Below are positions 23,995 through 31,892 of a stretch of 64,000 nucleotides of DNA, in pieces. The position numbers were made by a program, and so were the translations under genes. The notes beneath the pieces were generated by a model. That model searched no databases and was not told the origin of the DNA. It saw only the letters and a program-made list of their open reading frames with translations. This DNA comes from Methylobacterium sp. WSM2598 (GTDB lineage Bacteria; Pseudomonadota; Alphaproteobacteria; Rhizobiales; Beijerinckiaceae): NCBI RefSeq assembly GCF_000379105.1, contig NZ_KB900609.1:911240-975239 (forward strand), given 5' to 3'. How positions within the stretch are numbered: position 1 is the first letter of the stretch; each line of letters begins with the position of its first letter.

Positions 23995-25905
23995 ATGCGC
24001 CGCTCCGTCGGCCTCGCCCTGCTCTGCGCGGCCGCGCTCGCCGGTCCGGCGCGCGCCGAAACCCCCGAGACCCCGTCCTTCTGGGACCTCAAACCCGCGG
24101 AGCTGCGCGCGCTCGTCGCCGCCCCGCAGGTGATGGTCACCCGCACGGCGACGGGCTTCGACGCCTATTGCCGCTGCCCCGTGGTGCTGCGGCCGAACGA
24201 GATTCCGGAGGCGATGAAGAAGGCGATCATCGCCGTCGAGGATCGCCGCTACCTGGAGCACGGGGGCGTCGACCTGATCGCCCTCGCCGCCGTGCTGCGC
24301 GGCGGCCTGAGCCGCGGCGGCAGCACCATCCCGATGCAGCTCCTCAAGAACCTCGTCTTCCACGACCTCCAGGGCCGGGACTTCCTCAGCAAGCTGGAGC
24401 GGAAAGGCTCCGAGGTCTGGCACGCCGGCACCTTCGACGGTGCCGTGGGCAAGCAGGAGCTGCTCGCGGCCTACCTCAACCAGATCGAGTTCGGCGGCCG
24501 CGAGATCGTCGGGCTCTACCGGGCGAGCCGCCACTATTTCGGCAAGGAGCCGCGCGACCTGACCCTGTTCGAGTGCGCGCTCCTCGCCGGCATGGTGCAG
24601 GCGCCCGCCCGCTTCAACCCGCTGAGGGAGGCGACCCGCGAGCGCGCCTACGCGCGGGCGCGCCTCGTCCTGCGCCTGATGGTCGAGCAGGGCAGGATCA
24701 GCGAGGCCGAGCGCCTGCGGGCCGAGCGGACCGGGGTGCGGCCCGGGTCGATGCCGGACTTCGCGATCCAGGCCCAGCCCTTCACCGAGTGGGTCGTGCA
24801 GAGCTTCGCGCCGCGCACCATGCAGGAGGGCGAGACGCTCCGGTTCTTCGTCACGCTCGATCCGCGCTTTCAGCAGGCGGCCGAGGCGCGGCTCGCCGAG
24901 ATGGCGGGCAGCGGCGCGATCCCGCCCGCCTACGAGGCCGGGGCCGTGATGATGAGCCCCGACGGGCGGGTGCGCGCGATGATCGGCGGCCTCGATTGGG
25001 CGCGCCGCCCCTTCAACGCGGCCGTGAAGACGAGCGTTCAGCCCGGCTCGACCGCGAAGCTGCCGCTCCTCGTCGCGGCCTGCGAGGCGGGCCTGTCGCC
25101 GGAGAGCCGGGTGCTGGACCTGCCGCTGACCGACACGTGGCCGTCCAACGGGCATCTCGGCTACCGGGGCGAGACGACGCTGCTGGAGGCGGTCGCCTCC
25201 TCGCGCAACGCCGCGTCCGTGCGGCTCGCCCGGGAGATCGGGGTGCCGCGCGTGGCGGAGGCGAGCCGCCGGCTCGGCCTCGATCCGGGGCCGAACCCGG
25301 ATGCGGGCTTCGTCCTCGGCTCCTACGCGACGAGCGTGATGGCCGTGACGGCGGCCTACGCGGCCATCGCGAACGGCGGCTACCGCGTCGCGCCGACCGG
25401 GGTACTCGCCGTGGTCGACGGGCGCGGCCAGGTGCGGGCGCGCTTCCTCGACCCGGCGCGCGCGCGGGCCGTCCCGGCGCGCTGCATCCCGCCGACCCGC
25501 CGCATCCTGCGCGAGGTCGTGCGCTCCGGGACCGGCCGCAACGCCGGGCTCGGCTCGCGGGAGGCCTACGGCAAGACCGGCACCTCCACGGGCAATGCCG
25601 ATGCGTGGTTCGTCGGCTGGAGCGAGGGGCGGGTGCTGGGCGTCTGGATGGGACGGCGGCGGGACGCCGCCGGCGAGGTGCTGGCCGGCAAGGACGCGCC
25701 CGCCGCATATTTCCGCCGCGTCGAGACGAGCGTGAGCGAGATCGTCGAGGCGCGCGCCGGCCGGGCGCGCGGGCCCGCGCGCGAGCCCCCGCCCGGCCGC
25801 GTCGCGGCGGGACCGCGCCGGGCGGCCGAGGCGCGCCTGTCGCCGCCGGCCCGGCCGGCGCCCGGCCCGCGCGCGCCCCTGCCGCTGCCGTGGGAGCCCT
25901 GGTGA
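23995..25905 (+). CDS. Class A penicillin-binding protein (transglycosylase/transpeptidase)
   Basis: A 636-residue periplasmic or membrane-associated peptidoglycan synthase. Signal peptide at 1-21 ('LALLCAAALAGPARA'). The transglycosylase domain (~45-230) shows 'AIIAVEDRRYLEHGGVD' (catalytic Glu), 'RGGSTIPMQLLKNL' and 'AYLNQIEFG'. The transpeptidase domain has the active-site STAK in 'VQPGSTAKLPLL', SRN in 'ASSRNAAS' and KTG in 'YGKTGTSTG'. It resembles the PbpC-like short class A enzymes. The Pro/Ala/Arg-rich tail is probably disordered. The start at 23995 gives the signal peptide; the frame upstream is non-coding. Confidence 0.92.
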   Translation: MRRSVGLALLCAAALAGPARAETPETPSFWDLKPAELRALVAAPQVMVTRTATGFDAYCRCPVVLRPNEIPEAMKKAIIAVEDRRYLEHGGVDLIALAAVLRGGLSRGGSTIPMQLLKNLVFHDLQGRDFLSKLERKGSEVWHAGTFDGAVGKQELLAAYLNQIEFGGREIVGLYRASRHYFGKEPRDLTLFECALLAGMVQAPARFNPLREATRERAYARARLVLRLMVEQGRISEAERLRAERTGVRPGSMPDFAIQAQPFTEWVVQSFAPRTMQEGETLRFFVTLDPRFQQAAEARLAEMAGSGAIPPAYEAGAVMMSPDGRVRAMIGGLDWARRPFNAAVKTSVQPGSTAKLPLLVAACEAGLSPESRVLDLPLTDTWPSNGHLGYRGETTLLEAVASSRNAASVRLAREIGVPRVAEASRRLGLDPGPNPDAGFVLGSYATSVMAVTAAYAAIANGGYRVAPTGVLAVVDGRGQVRARFLDPARARAVPARCIPPTRRILREVVRSGTGRNAGLGSREAYGKTGTSTGNADAWFVGWSEGRVLGVWMGRRRDAAGEVLAGKDAPAAYFRRVETSVSEIVEARAGRARGPAREPPPGRVAAGPRRAAEARLSPPARPAPGPRAPLPLPWEPW

Positions 25906-26172
25906 GGCGCGATGCCGGTCGGCCTGATCGTCCCCCGCCGGCCCGATTCTGCGCCGCGGAGCGGGCCCGATCCCGATGACGTCCGGCATGTCGTGAAAAC
26001 TTGAATGTATCCTGCGCAATTCGGCGCGTCGCGACGGTCACGCGAACCCGCAGACCCCGGACCAAGGTACGAGAGGTGGCAGCGCTGCCCAAGTGTGCAG
26101 GCGCTGTTCGGCCCCTTGTCGCCGGCATCGGCAGGCAACACACCTAGGAGAGCGTTCAGCCGGAGGAACTTC

Positions 26173-26385
26173 ATGCCGAACCGGAGCTATATCGTGCGAA
26201 AGACACACGATGGCTGGAGCGTTCACGCGGCCAAGACGAATGAACCAGTCCGCCTGAATGGGCGAGAGCAGACCGGCATGTCGCGCGAGGCTGCGGCCGA
26301 GCTTGCGAACTCTCTTGAAATGCTCGCGGTCGTGCAGGAATTCCGCGACGAGCGCCCGGTCACCAACCCGCACACTCTCCATTGA
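26173..26385 (+). CDS. DUF2188-like small protein, 70 aa
   Basis: A small protein 'MPNRSYIVRKTHDGWSVHAA ... ETGMSREAAAELANSLEM'-like in layout: a short beta hairpin followed by a helix, as in DUF2188 and related single-stranded proteins of unknown function. The match is by shape only. AGGAAC lies a few bases before the ATG at 26173. It stands alone after a 267-bp gap from the PBP gene that shows nothing else. Confidence 0.55.
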   Translation: MPNRSYIVRKTHDGWSVHAAKTNEPVRLNGREQTGMSREAAAELANSLEMLAVVQEFRDERPVTNPHTLH

Positions 26386-26530
26386 GGGGCCGGCGCGCGA
26401 GCACCCGGCGGAGGATTCGGACCTCGCGGCCGGAGCGCCGGGCCCGGTGCCGGTCGGTGCCGGGCCGCACGCCCTCGGCCGGGCCGCGTGCTAGCCTTCC
26501 GGGTCTCGATCGACCCCGGAGGAGGGTGAC

Positions 26531-26719
26531 ATGCATCGTGAGCAGCCCACGCCGCGCCCGCGCCGGGACGAGCTTCGGGACGACGCGCTCGATCACGTGG
26601 CGGGCGGTGCCGGGTCGCAACAGGCTCCCGTCGGCGCGCGACCGACCGGCGCGGGCGCCGGCAGAGCGACGTTCACCCCCTTCACGATCACGAGGCTGAA
26701 CGACAAGGCGACGCCGTAG
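26531..26719 (+). CDS. Orphan Gly-Gly leader peptide candidate 1
   Basis: A 62-residue ORF with a strong ribosome site (GGAGGAGGG) before the ATG. The N-terminal part ends 'DELRDDALDHVAGG', with Leu/Val spacing and a terminal Gly-Gly like the leaders cut by peptidase-C39 exporters. The predicted core is 36 residues (AGSQQAPVG... FTPFTITRLNDKATP) with no Cys. The leader resembles that of the minus-strand ORF at 40298-40537. No exporter or modifying gene is adjacent; the C39 exporter at 48112 is in the same window. The role is a guess from the motif. Confidence 0.5.
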   Translation: MHREQPTPRPRRDELRDDALDHVAGGAGSQQAPVGARPTGAGAGRATFTPFTITRLNDKATP

Positions 26720-26762
26720 CGGGCCAAAGAAATGCCGGCGCGGGCATGGCCCGGCCGGCAGT

Positions 26763-26799
26763 GGGACCGAAACGGGAGCCGGATGGCTCCGACGGTCCC
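26763..26799. repeat. Nested hairpin
   Basis: GGGACCG (26763-26769) pairs with CGGTCCC (26793-26799) and encloses GGAGCC-GGAT-GGCTCC (26775-26790). It lies 43 bp after the end of the Gly-Gly peptide gene and could be its terminator or an inserted palindromic element. Confidence 0.55.
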
Positions 26800-26948
26800 A
26801 ATGCGGGGTCGCGCCGGCGCGTTCGCGCGCGGGGGCGGAGATCCGTTCGCCAGCGTACCGAAGCGCTGCGGGCTGCCCGCGGCGCCCGGCGGCCCGGCGA
26901 CGGCCGAGCCCGCCCGGAGCGGAGCCCCTGCGCGGCCGCGCGGCGCTT

Positions 26949-27014
26949 GACCGAGCCGACATCCGCATGGCCGAAATGGGAGATGGCGACGCAATCCGCC
27001 GGATGTCGCATCAG
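26949..27014. repeat. Interspersed repeat, family A copy 2 (partial)
   Basis: Reads 'gacatccgcatggccgaaat', 'gggagatggcgacgcaatcc', then 'gccggatgtcgcatcag': the same block as in the copies at 22284 and 28670 but without the Cys-tagged hairpin 'gctgtccggacg' part. It abuts the end of the gene at 27011. Confidence 0.75.
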
Positions 27015-27280
27015 GGCTCGCGCGGGTGCTGCGCCTCGATCGCCGCGGCGAGATCCGCGTCGGCGACATCCTCCTCCCACCCGGCGGGCAGGCTCAGCCG
27101 GACCGAGTGCGCGCCGCCCGAGGGCGTGCACACCACCGCACGCCTCCCGTCATCGCGGCGCGTCGCGAGGGCACGATCCGCGGTCTCGGCGCGATCCGCG
27201 GTCTCGGCGAGACCCGCATAGGCTTCGAGGCAGGTCCAGGCGGTGCCGTCGCCCGTGGTCACGCTCCGCTCACGCGTCAT
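27011..27280 (-). CDS. Hypothetical protein, 89 aa
   Basis: A small acidic protein of unknown function ('MTRERSVTTGDGTAWTCLEA' start; 'LSLPAGWEEDVADADLAAAI' near the end). It contains an in-frame tandem repeat, AETADR-AETADR, coded by two near-identical stretches around 27180-27215. The ATG overlaps the stop of the HAD relic upstream (ATGA), so it was the second gene of that unit and may now be expressed less. Confidence 0.55.
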   Translation of the reverse strand: MTRERSVTTGDGTAWTCLEAYAGLAETADRAETADRALATRRDDGRRAVVCTPSGGAHSVRLSLPAGWEEDVADADLAAAIEAQHPREP

Positions 27281-27632
27281 GGATTCGTCCCGGCGATGGC
27301 CGCCGGCGCCGCGAGGGAGGCGCGGGCCGAGCGGTGATGGATGAAGACGCCGCCCGCCCCCTCCCGGAGGTGGCGGTGGCGCGGCGCGTCGTCGACGAGG
27401 ACGTCGCCCGCCCGGCAAGGGTGCCGCTCGTCGGCCGCCATGCAGGTGATGATCCGCGTGCCGGGGAAGTGCCGGGCCGCGCCCATCGCCGCTTCGGCGC
27501 CCGGGCCAGCGCGGCCCAGAACCGGGCGAGGTCGTGGCGGCGCTCGGACTCCCGCGGCGGGCAGCCGCGCATGCGGGTCGCCCCCGCGTCGACATCCGCC
27601 AGCACGCCGTCGCAGTCGAGGAAGAGGTGCAT
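27277..27632 (-). pseudogene. HAD-like phosphatase relic with internal deletion
   Basis: The start 'MHLFLDCDGVLADVDAGATR' carries the DxD catalytic motif of HAD hydrolases of the 5'-nucleotidase kind, and continues to 'LARFWAALARAPKRRW' near 27490. The rest of the protein, 'IITCMAADERH', 'RAGDVLVDDAPRHRHL' and 'GGVFIHHRSA', lies in another frame that ends at 27277. The usual central part between these halves, about 40 residues in my recollection of the family, is absent. A frameshifting internal deletion is the simplest reading. Confidence 0.72.
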
Positions 27633-27700
27633 GGAACAGGGCAACGCCCTCGCGCGCTGGCGGATCCCGGGCCCGCCCCGTCCGCCCAGGCGAGAGGTTC

Positions 27701-28354
27701 ATGCACCACGTCGTCCTCCTCGGTGATTCGGTCTTCGACAACGCCGCCTACGTGGGCGGCGGTCCGGACGTGGTGCGGCAGCTGCGCGCCGCCCTCGCGC
27801 CGGAGGGACGGGCGACGCTCTGCGCCCTGGACGGCGCGGTCCTGGCGGACGTCGCGCGGCAGCTCGCGGGGGTCCCGCCCGACGGGACGCACCTCGTGGT
27901 CAGCGCGGGCGGCAACGACGCCCTGCGGGCCTCCGCGCTGCTCGTCCGGCCGGCCGGCTCGGTCGCCGAGGCGGTCGGCGCCCTCGCCGACGCGCGCGAC
28001 GGGTTCCGGGCCCAGTACCGCGCCATGCTGGACGCGGTCCTGGCCCGCGGCACGCCGACCTGCCTCTGCACGATCTACGATCCGCGCTACGCGGACCCCG
28101 CGTATCGCCGCGTGGCCTCGGCCGCGCTGGCCGTGCTCAACGACGTCGTCACCCGCGAGGCCTGGGCGCGGGATCTGCCGCTGATCGACCTGCGCGTCCT
28201 CTGCGACGAGGACGCGGATTTCGCCAATCCGATCGAGCCCTCGGTCCGCGGCGGCGAGAAGATCGCGGCCGCGATCGCCGCGCTGGTCCGGGGCGAGCCG
28301 GTGCGCCGCGCCCCGCGCCGGAGCGGCCCTGAGCGGGGAGATGCGAGCCGATGA
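27701..28354 (+). CDS. SGNH/GDSL hydrolase
   Basis: A 217-residue esterase-like protein. Block I is 'VVLLGDSVFDNAAYVGGG' with the nucleophile Ser; block III is 'VVSAGGNDALRAS' (GxND); the catalytic His-Asp pair would lie near 'NPIEPSVRGGEKIAAAI', where the usual DxxH is replaced by 'EPSVRG', as in some members of this group. There is no signal peptide, so it is cytoplasmic. Substrate unknown. It diverges from the HAD relic and overlaps the next gene by 4 nt. Confidence 0.83.
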   Translation: MHHVVLLGDSVFDNAAYVGGGPDVVRQLRAALAPEGRATLCALDGAVLADVARQLAGVPPDGTHLVVSAGGNDALRASALLVRPAGSVAEAVGALADARDGFRAQYRAMLDAVLARGTPTCLCTIYDPRYADPAYRRVASAALAVLNDVVTREAWARDLPLIDLRVLCDEDADFANPIEPSVRGGEKIAAAIAALVRGEPVRRAPRRSGPERGDASR

Positions 28355-28662
28355 GCGCGACCCTGGTCCAGATCCTCCTCCCCCTCTCCGACAACGAGGG
28401 ACGCCCCTTTCCGGGCTCCGCCTATGCGGGCGTGCGGGACGAACTCGCCGGCACCTTCGGGGGCGTGACCGCCTACAGCCGCGGCCCGGCCGAGGGCGTC
28501 TGGCAGGACGGGAAGGGGCGGTCGCACGACGACATCGTGGTATTCGAGGTGATGTGCGACGACCTCGACCCGGCTTGGTGGGCGCGGTACCGGCGCGAGC
28601 TGGAGGCCCGGTTCCGCCAGGACAGCATCGTGGTGCGCGCCCAGGCGATCCGGCTGCTCTGA
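28351..28662 (+). CDS. Conserved hypothetical protein, 103 aa
   Basis: A 103-residue soluble protein ('MSATLVQILLPLSDNEGRPF ... FRQDSIVVRAQAIRLL') with alternating strands and helices suggesting a ferredoxin-like fold. I recognise the pattern as a small conserved protein but know of no function. Its ATG overlaps the stop of the SGNH hydrolase gene (ATGA), so the two are translationally coupled and probably work together. Confidence 0.65.
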   Translation: MSATLVQILLPLSDNEGRPFPGSAYAGVRDELAGTFGGVTAYSRGPAEGVWQDGKGRSHDDIVVFEVMCDDLDPAWWARYRRELEARFRQDSIVVRAQAIRLL

Positions 28663-28669
28663 TCCGCTT

Positions 28670-28857
28670 CTCCGGACGATCACGTCCGGACAGCGTCTGC
28701 CAAGCCCGCACGGCGCGTGAGCGAAGCCCCAATCCGCCATCCCGAAGGGATCGAGCGGATTGGGTATGCCAAGCCCGCGCGGCGCCTGAGCGACGCCGAC
28801 ATCCGCATGGCCGAAATCGGAGATGGCGACGCAATCCGTCGGATGTCGCATGAGAGA
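28670..28857. repeat. Interspersed palindromic repeat, family A copy 3
   Basis: Contains the hairpin TCCGGACG-ATCA-CGTCCGGA, then a variant unit with 'ccatcccgaagggatcgagc', and a full unit 'gccgacatccgcatggccga' to 'caatccgtcggatgtcgcat'. It occupies half of the 391-bp gap between the 103-residue protein and the YihY gene. The remainder of that gap shows no gene. Confidence 0.85.
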
Positions 28858-29053
28858 CCAAGGACCTGTCGACGTCCGTCACGCCGACCCTGCCGGAACC
28901 CGAGCGATGGCCCGAGGCCACCGGCCTCTCTGGCCCGCATGACCGCGAAGGTCAGACCACGGCCGGGCGATGCCGGCAGCCGGGCGGAGCGCGGTGTCCC
29001 GGCCTCGGCCCGGCACAAGACCCGAACACCCCCGAAGCCGGCCGCACGCAACC

Positions 29054-30100
29054 TCACTCGTGGCTCGGGCCGACCGTGTCGGCCGCGTGGGCGTCGCGAG
29101 TGCCGAGGGGCTTCGGCCGGCCGGTCGTGCTGTCGCGCACGGTCTGCCGCTCCATCTCGGCGTTGAGCTCGGCCCCGAGCAGCACGATCACGATGGAGAA
29201 CCAGATCCAGGTCATGAAGCCGACGCCGGCCCCGAGCGACCCGTACATCCGGTTGTAGCTGTCGAAGCGCGCCACGTACCAGGAGAAGAGCGCCGAGGCG
29301 CAGACCCAGAGCAGCGCGGCGATGCCGCTGCCCCAGGTCACCCAGCGCCACTTGGCCTCGTGCCGGCTCGGGCCGTAGCGGTAGATCGCCGCGAGGCCGA
29401 GGCTGACCAGGACGAGGAGCGCCGGCCAGCGCAGCAGGCGCAGCGCCGCATCGCTGGCGTAGGATTGGAAGCCGACCTGGTTGAGCACGACCGGCAGGGC
29501 CACCACCATGCCGGTCGCCACCAGCGCGAACAGGACGCCCGTGAGGGTGAACAGGAAGGTGGTGGCGTAGAAGTGCAGGAGCGGGCGCTTCTCCCGCTCC
29601 TTGTAGATGACGTTGAGCGCGTCGAAGAGGGCGCTCACCCCCGAATTGGCGCTCCAGAACGCGACGAGCAGGCTCACGCCCGAGGCGGCGCCCAGCGCGC
29701 CCGTGCTCTTGCCGGCCACCCGGCTGAGTTCGGCCGCGAGGAGGTCGAGGACGGCCTGCGGCAGCAGCCCGGTGAGCAGGCTCAGGTGCTTGTAGATGGC
29801 GCCCGGATCCGCGACGAGCCCGTAGAGCGACACGATCAGGGCGAGCCCCGGGAAGACGGCGAGCAGGGCGAAGAAGGCGACCCCGCCCGCGGTCGCGAGC
29901 ACGCGGTCCTGCGGCACCGACCAGGCCACGCGCCAGAGGATGTCGCCCCAGCCGCGCGAGGGGATCTCCGAGGGCTGCGCGGCGGTGCGGCCGCGGCCGG
30001 GCTCCCGGGCCCGGGCGAGGGCCCGCTCGCGCTCGGCCGCGTCCGGCCGGCGCGTGCCCACCGAGCGCCAATCCTGCCCGCCCTCATCGTCCGTCGCCAT
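29054..30100 (-). CDS. YihY/BrkB family inner-membrane protein
   Basis: A 348-residue protein with a ~55-residue charged cytoplasmic N-terminus and six membrane helices. Family motifs include 'LATAGGVAFFALLAVFPGLA' in the first helix, 'FWSANSGVSALFDALNVIYK' and 'YGSLGAGVGFMTWIWFSIVI' near the end. Members were once called ribonuclease BN by mistake; the real role is unknown, possibly transport. It is divergent from the OsmC gene (97-bp gap). Confidence 0.9.
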   Translation of the reverse strand: MATDDEGGQDWRSVGTRRPDAAERERALARAREPGRGRTAAQPSEIPSRGWGDILWRVAWSVPQDRVLATAGGVAFFALLAVFPGLALIVSLYGLVADPGAIYKHLSLLTGLLPQAVLDLLAAELSRVAGKSTGALGAASGVSLLVAFWSANSGVSALFDALNVIYKEREKRPLLHFYATTFLFTLTGVLFALVATGMVVALPVVLNQVGFQSYASDAALRLLRWPALLVLVSLGLAAIYRYGPSRHEAKWRWVTWGSGIAALLWVCASALFSWYVARFDSYNRMYGSLGAGVGFMTWIWFSIVIVLLGAELNAEMERQTVRDSTTGRPKPLGTRDAHAADTVGPSHE

Positions 30101-30197
30101 CGGCGAAAGGCCCCACCCGTCGAGAGAACCGGTTCGGCCCTGCGGAGTTCACCCAGGTCGGATCCGCCCGACGATCGTCCCGCCCCAGGCCGCCGCG

Positions 30198-30686
30198 ATG
30201 CCGGACCCGTTCGACGTCTCCTTGAAGCACCTGAAGGGTTACCAGTTCCTGGTCGATTTCGGGACCGGGCTGCCGGACCTCCTGACCGACGAGCCGGACC
30301 CGATCGGGACGGGCGAGGGACCGAGCCCCGAGCAGATGCTCACCGCGGCCGTGGCGAACTGCCTGTGCGGGAGCCTCGTCTTCGCCCTCGGCAAGTACCG
30401 CCAGGAGGTGCGGGGCCTGGGGGCGACGGCGCGCTGCCGCGTCGCGCGCAATGCCGAGGGCCGCCTGCGGGTGGAGGCGATCGACGTCGAGATCGTCCTC
30501 GCCCTGGAGGCGGTCGAGGCCGACCGCCTCGACAAGGTCCTGTCGCAGTTCCGCAAGTTCTGCACCGTCTCGGAGAGCGTGGAGGCCGGGGTGCCGGTCC
30601 GCGTCACGCTGCGCGACGGGGCGGGCGGGCGCCTCGCCTGGCCCGCCGGCGATCCGCCCGCGGAGGCGGGCCGTTCCACGCCGTGA
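30198..30686 (+). CDS. OsmC family protein
   Basis: A 162-residue OsmC/YhfA-type protein. The two conserved redox cysteines of the peroxidase are Cys in 'ANCLCGSLVF' and in 'RKFCTVSESV'. The N-terminal 'GTGEGPSPEQMLTAAVANCL' segment is diagnostic. OsmC proteins reduce organic hydroperoxides in the cytoplasm. The start was placed at MPDPFDVS. A nuclear-transport-factor-2-like gene follows after 12 bp. Confidence 0.86.
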   Translation: MPDPFDVSLKHLKGYQFLVDFGTGLPDLLTDEPDPIGTGEGPSPEQMLTAAVANCLCGSLVFALGKYRQEVRGLGATARCRVARNAEGRLRVEAIDVEIVLALEAVEADRLDKVLSQFRKFCTVSESVEAGVPVRVTLRDGAGGRLAWPAGDPPAEAGRSTP

Positions 30687-30698
30687 GGGAGTGCCGTG

Positions 30699-31070
30699 AT
30701 GCAAGACACCGACCGCGAGCGCGCCGCCGAGCCCGAGGCGCTCACGCGCCTGTTCCTGGCGCGCGCGAATGCCGGCGACGTCGAGGGACTCGTCGCGCTC
30801 TACGCCCCGGAGGCCGTCCTGGCGGTCGGCGAGGTGGTGGCGCGCGGGCACGAGGAGATCCGCCGCTTCTACGAGGGTCTGCTGCGCAAGCGCTCCCACT
30901 TCCCCCCGGTCGAGACGCTGCCGGTCATCCGCACCGGGCCGGTCGCCCTGACGATGGCCCGCTCGGGCCGCGGCTCCCTCTCGGTCGAGGTCGCCCGCCA
31001 GGGAGAGGACGGGGCCTGGCTCTGGGTCATCGACCAGTTGAAGGTCGAGGCGGGCCCTCGCCAGGAATGA
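30699..31070 (+). CDS. NTF2-like/SnoaL-fold protein (YybH type)
   Basis: A 123-residue single-domain protein of the cone-shaped NTF2-like fold: 'FLARANAGDVEGLVALYAPE' followed by 'GHEEIRRFYEGLLR' is the standard helix-turn of ketosteroid-isomerase relatives. Substrate unknown. ATG at 30699 and GTG at 30696 are both possible starts. It is probably cotranscribed with osmC (12-bp gap). Confidence 0.78.
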   Translation: MQDTDRERAAEPEALTRLFLARANAGDVEGLVALYAPEAVLAVGEVVARGHEEIRRFYEGLLRKRSHFPPVETLPVIRTGPVALTMARSGRGSLSVEVARQGEDGAWLWVIDQLKVEAGPRQE

Positions 31071-31103
31071 GCCGCGGCGCGGGGGCCGCGGCCCCCGCCC
31101 CGG

Positions 31104-31565
31104 TCAGTAGGACGGCACCCGGCCGTCGGGCGTGTAGCGGTCGACCGCCTGCGGGAGGTCGCGCGACAGGCGCTCGAGGAGTTCCTCCCGCGGCAGGCCG
31201 GTGCGCTGCGCCAGCACCTGCAGCACGTCGGGGCCGATCGCCTGTTCGAGCTGCTGGGGGCTGATCGGCTGGTTGGGGCCGTGACCCACCCAGGATTGCA
31301 CCACCGGACCCTGCCCGGCCTGCTGGAAGCGCTCCAGCATCTCGCCGAGGCCGCTGTGCAGGAAGCCGCCCGGGCCGCCCCCACCCCCGCCCGCGCCGAG
31401 GCCGCCGAGGAAGCCGCCGAGGCCTCCCCCCTGCCCGGCCGGGGCGGGGGACGGCGCGGTCTGGGCCCCGCCGCCGAACATCTCGGCGAGCTTGTCCCGG
31501 TTCTGGTAGCCTGCCAGCGCGAGGAGGCCCAGAAGGGCCGTCATGGACGGATAGCCGTCGCTCAT
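31104..31565 (-). CDS. YidB family (DUF937) protein
   Basis: A 153-residue protein with the YidB layout: an N-terminal helix 'MTALLGLLALAGYQNRDKL', a long Gly-rich linker (~35-65) and a C-terminal helical domain 'NQPISPQQLEQAIGPDVLQV' followed by 'ERLSRDLPQAVDRYTPDGR'. The role of the family is unknown. It is convergent with the NTF2-like gene. Confidence 0.82.
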   Translation of the reverse strand: MSDGYPSMTALLGLLALAGYQNRDKLAEMFGGGAQTAPSPAPAGQGGGLGGFLGGLGAGGGGGGPGGFLHSGLGEMLERFQQAGQGPVVQSWVGHGPNQPISPQQLEQAIGPDVLQVLAQRTGLPREELLERLSRDLPQAVDRYTPDGRVPSY

Positions 31566-31619
31566 GTCTGCCTCTCCATCTCGGTGGCGCCGGCACGATC
31601 CGGCGCAGGGGCCTCTCGC

Positions 31620-31892
31620 TCAGTAATTGTAGTCGCGGCGGGGCGGGCGGCCCGGGCCGTAGCCGCCGGGTGCGACGCGGGCGCCGTAATCGACCTCGCG
31701 GCGGGCGTTGCGGGAGGCAATGTAGCGGCCGCCGAGGCAGCCCGCCACCGCACCGACGACGCCCCGGTTGGCGAGGTAGTGCCCGGCCACGCCGCCGATG
31801 ATGGCGCCCTTGATGCAGCCCTTGGCCTCGGCCGCGCCGATGCCGAGGGCGCTGACCACGATCGCCGCCGCTGCCGTTCCCGCGAATCTCAT
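31620..31892 (-). CDS. Small secreted glycine-zipper-like protein
   Basis: A 90-residue protein with a signal peptide (1-23, 'AAAAIVVSALGIGAAEAKG') and a Gly-spaced hydrophobic stretch 'GAIIGGVAGHYLANRGVVGA' typical of glycine-zipper outer-membrane or periplasmic proteins, then a basic Tyr-rich tail (PGRPPRRDYNY). Its ATG overlaps the stop of the aminotransferase gene (ATGA), an unlikely pairing that may simply reflect compaction. Confidence 0.68.
   Translation of the reverse strand: MRFAGTAAAAIVVSALGIGAAEAKGCIKGAIIGGVAGHYLANRGVVGAVAGCLGGRYIASRNARREVDYGARVAPGGYGPGRPPRRDYNY

Noticed and set aside
26746..27726. 326-codon plus-strand ORF
   Set aside because: Arg/Pro/Ala-rich translation antisense to the HAD relic and the 89-residue gene; a high-GC shadow.
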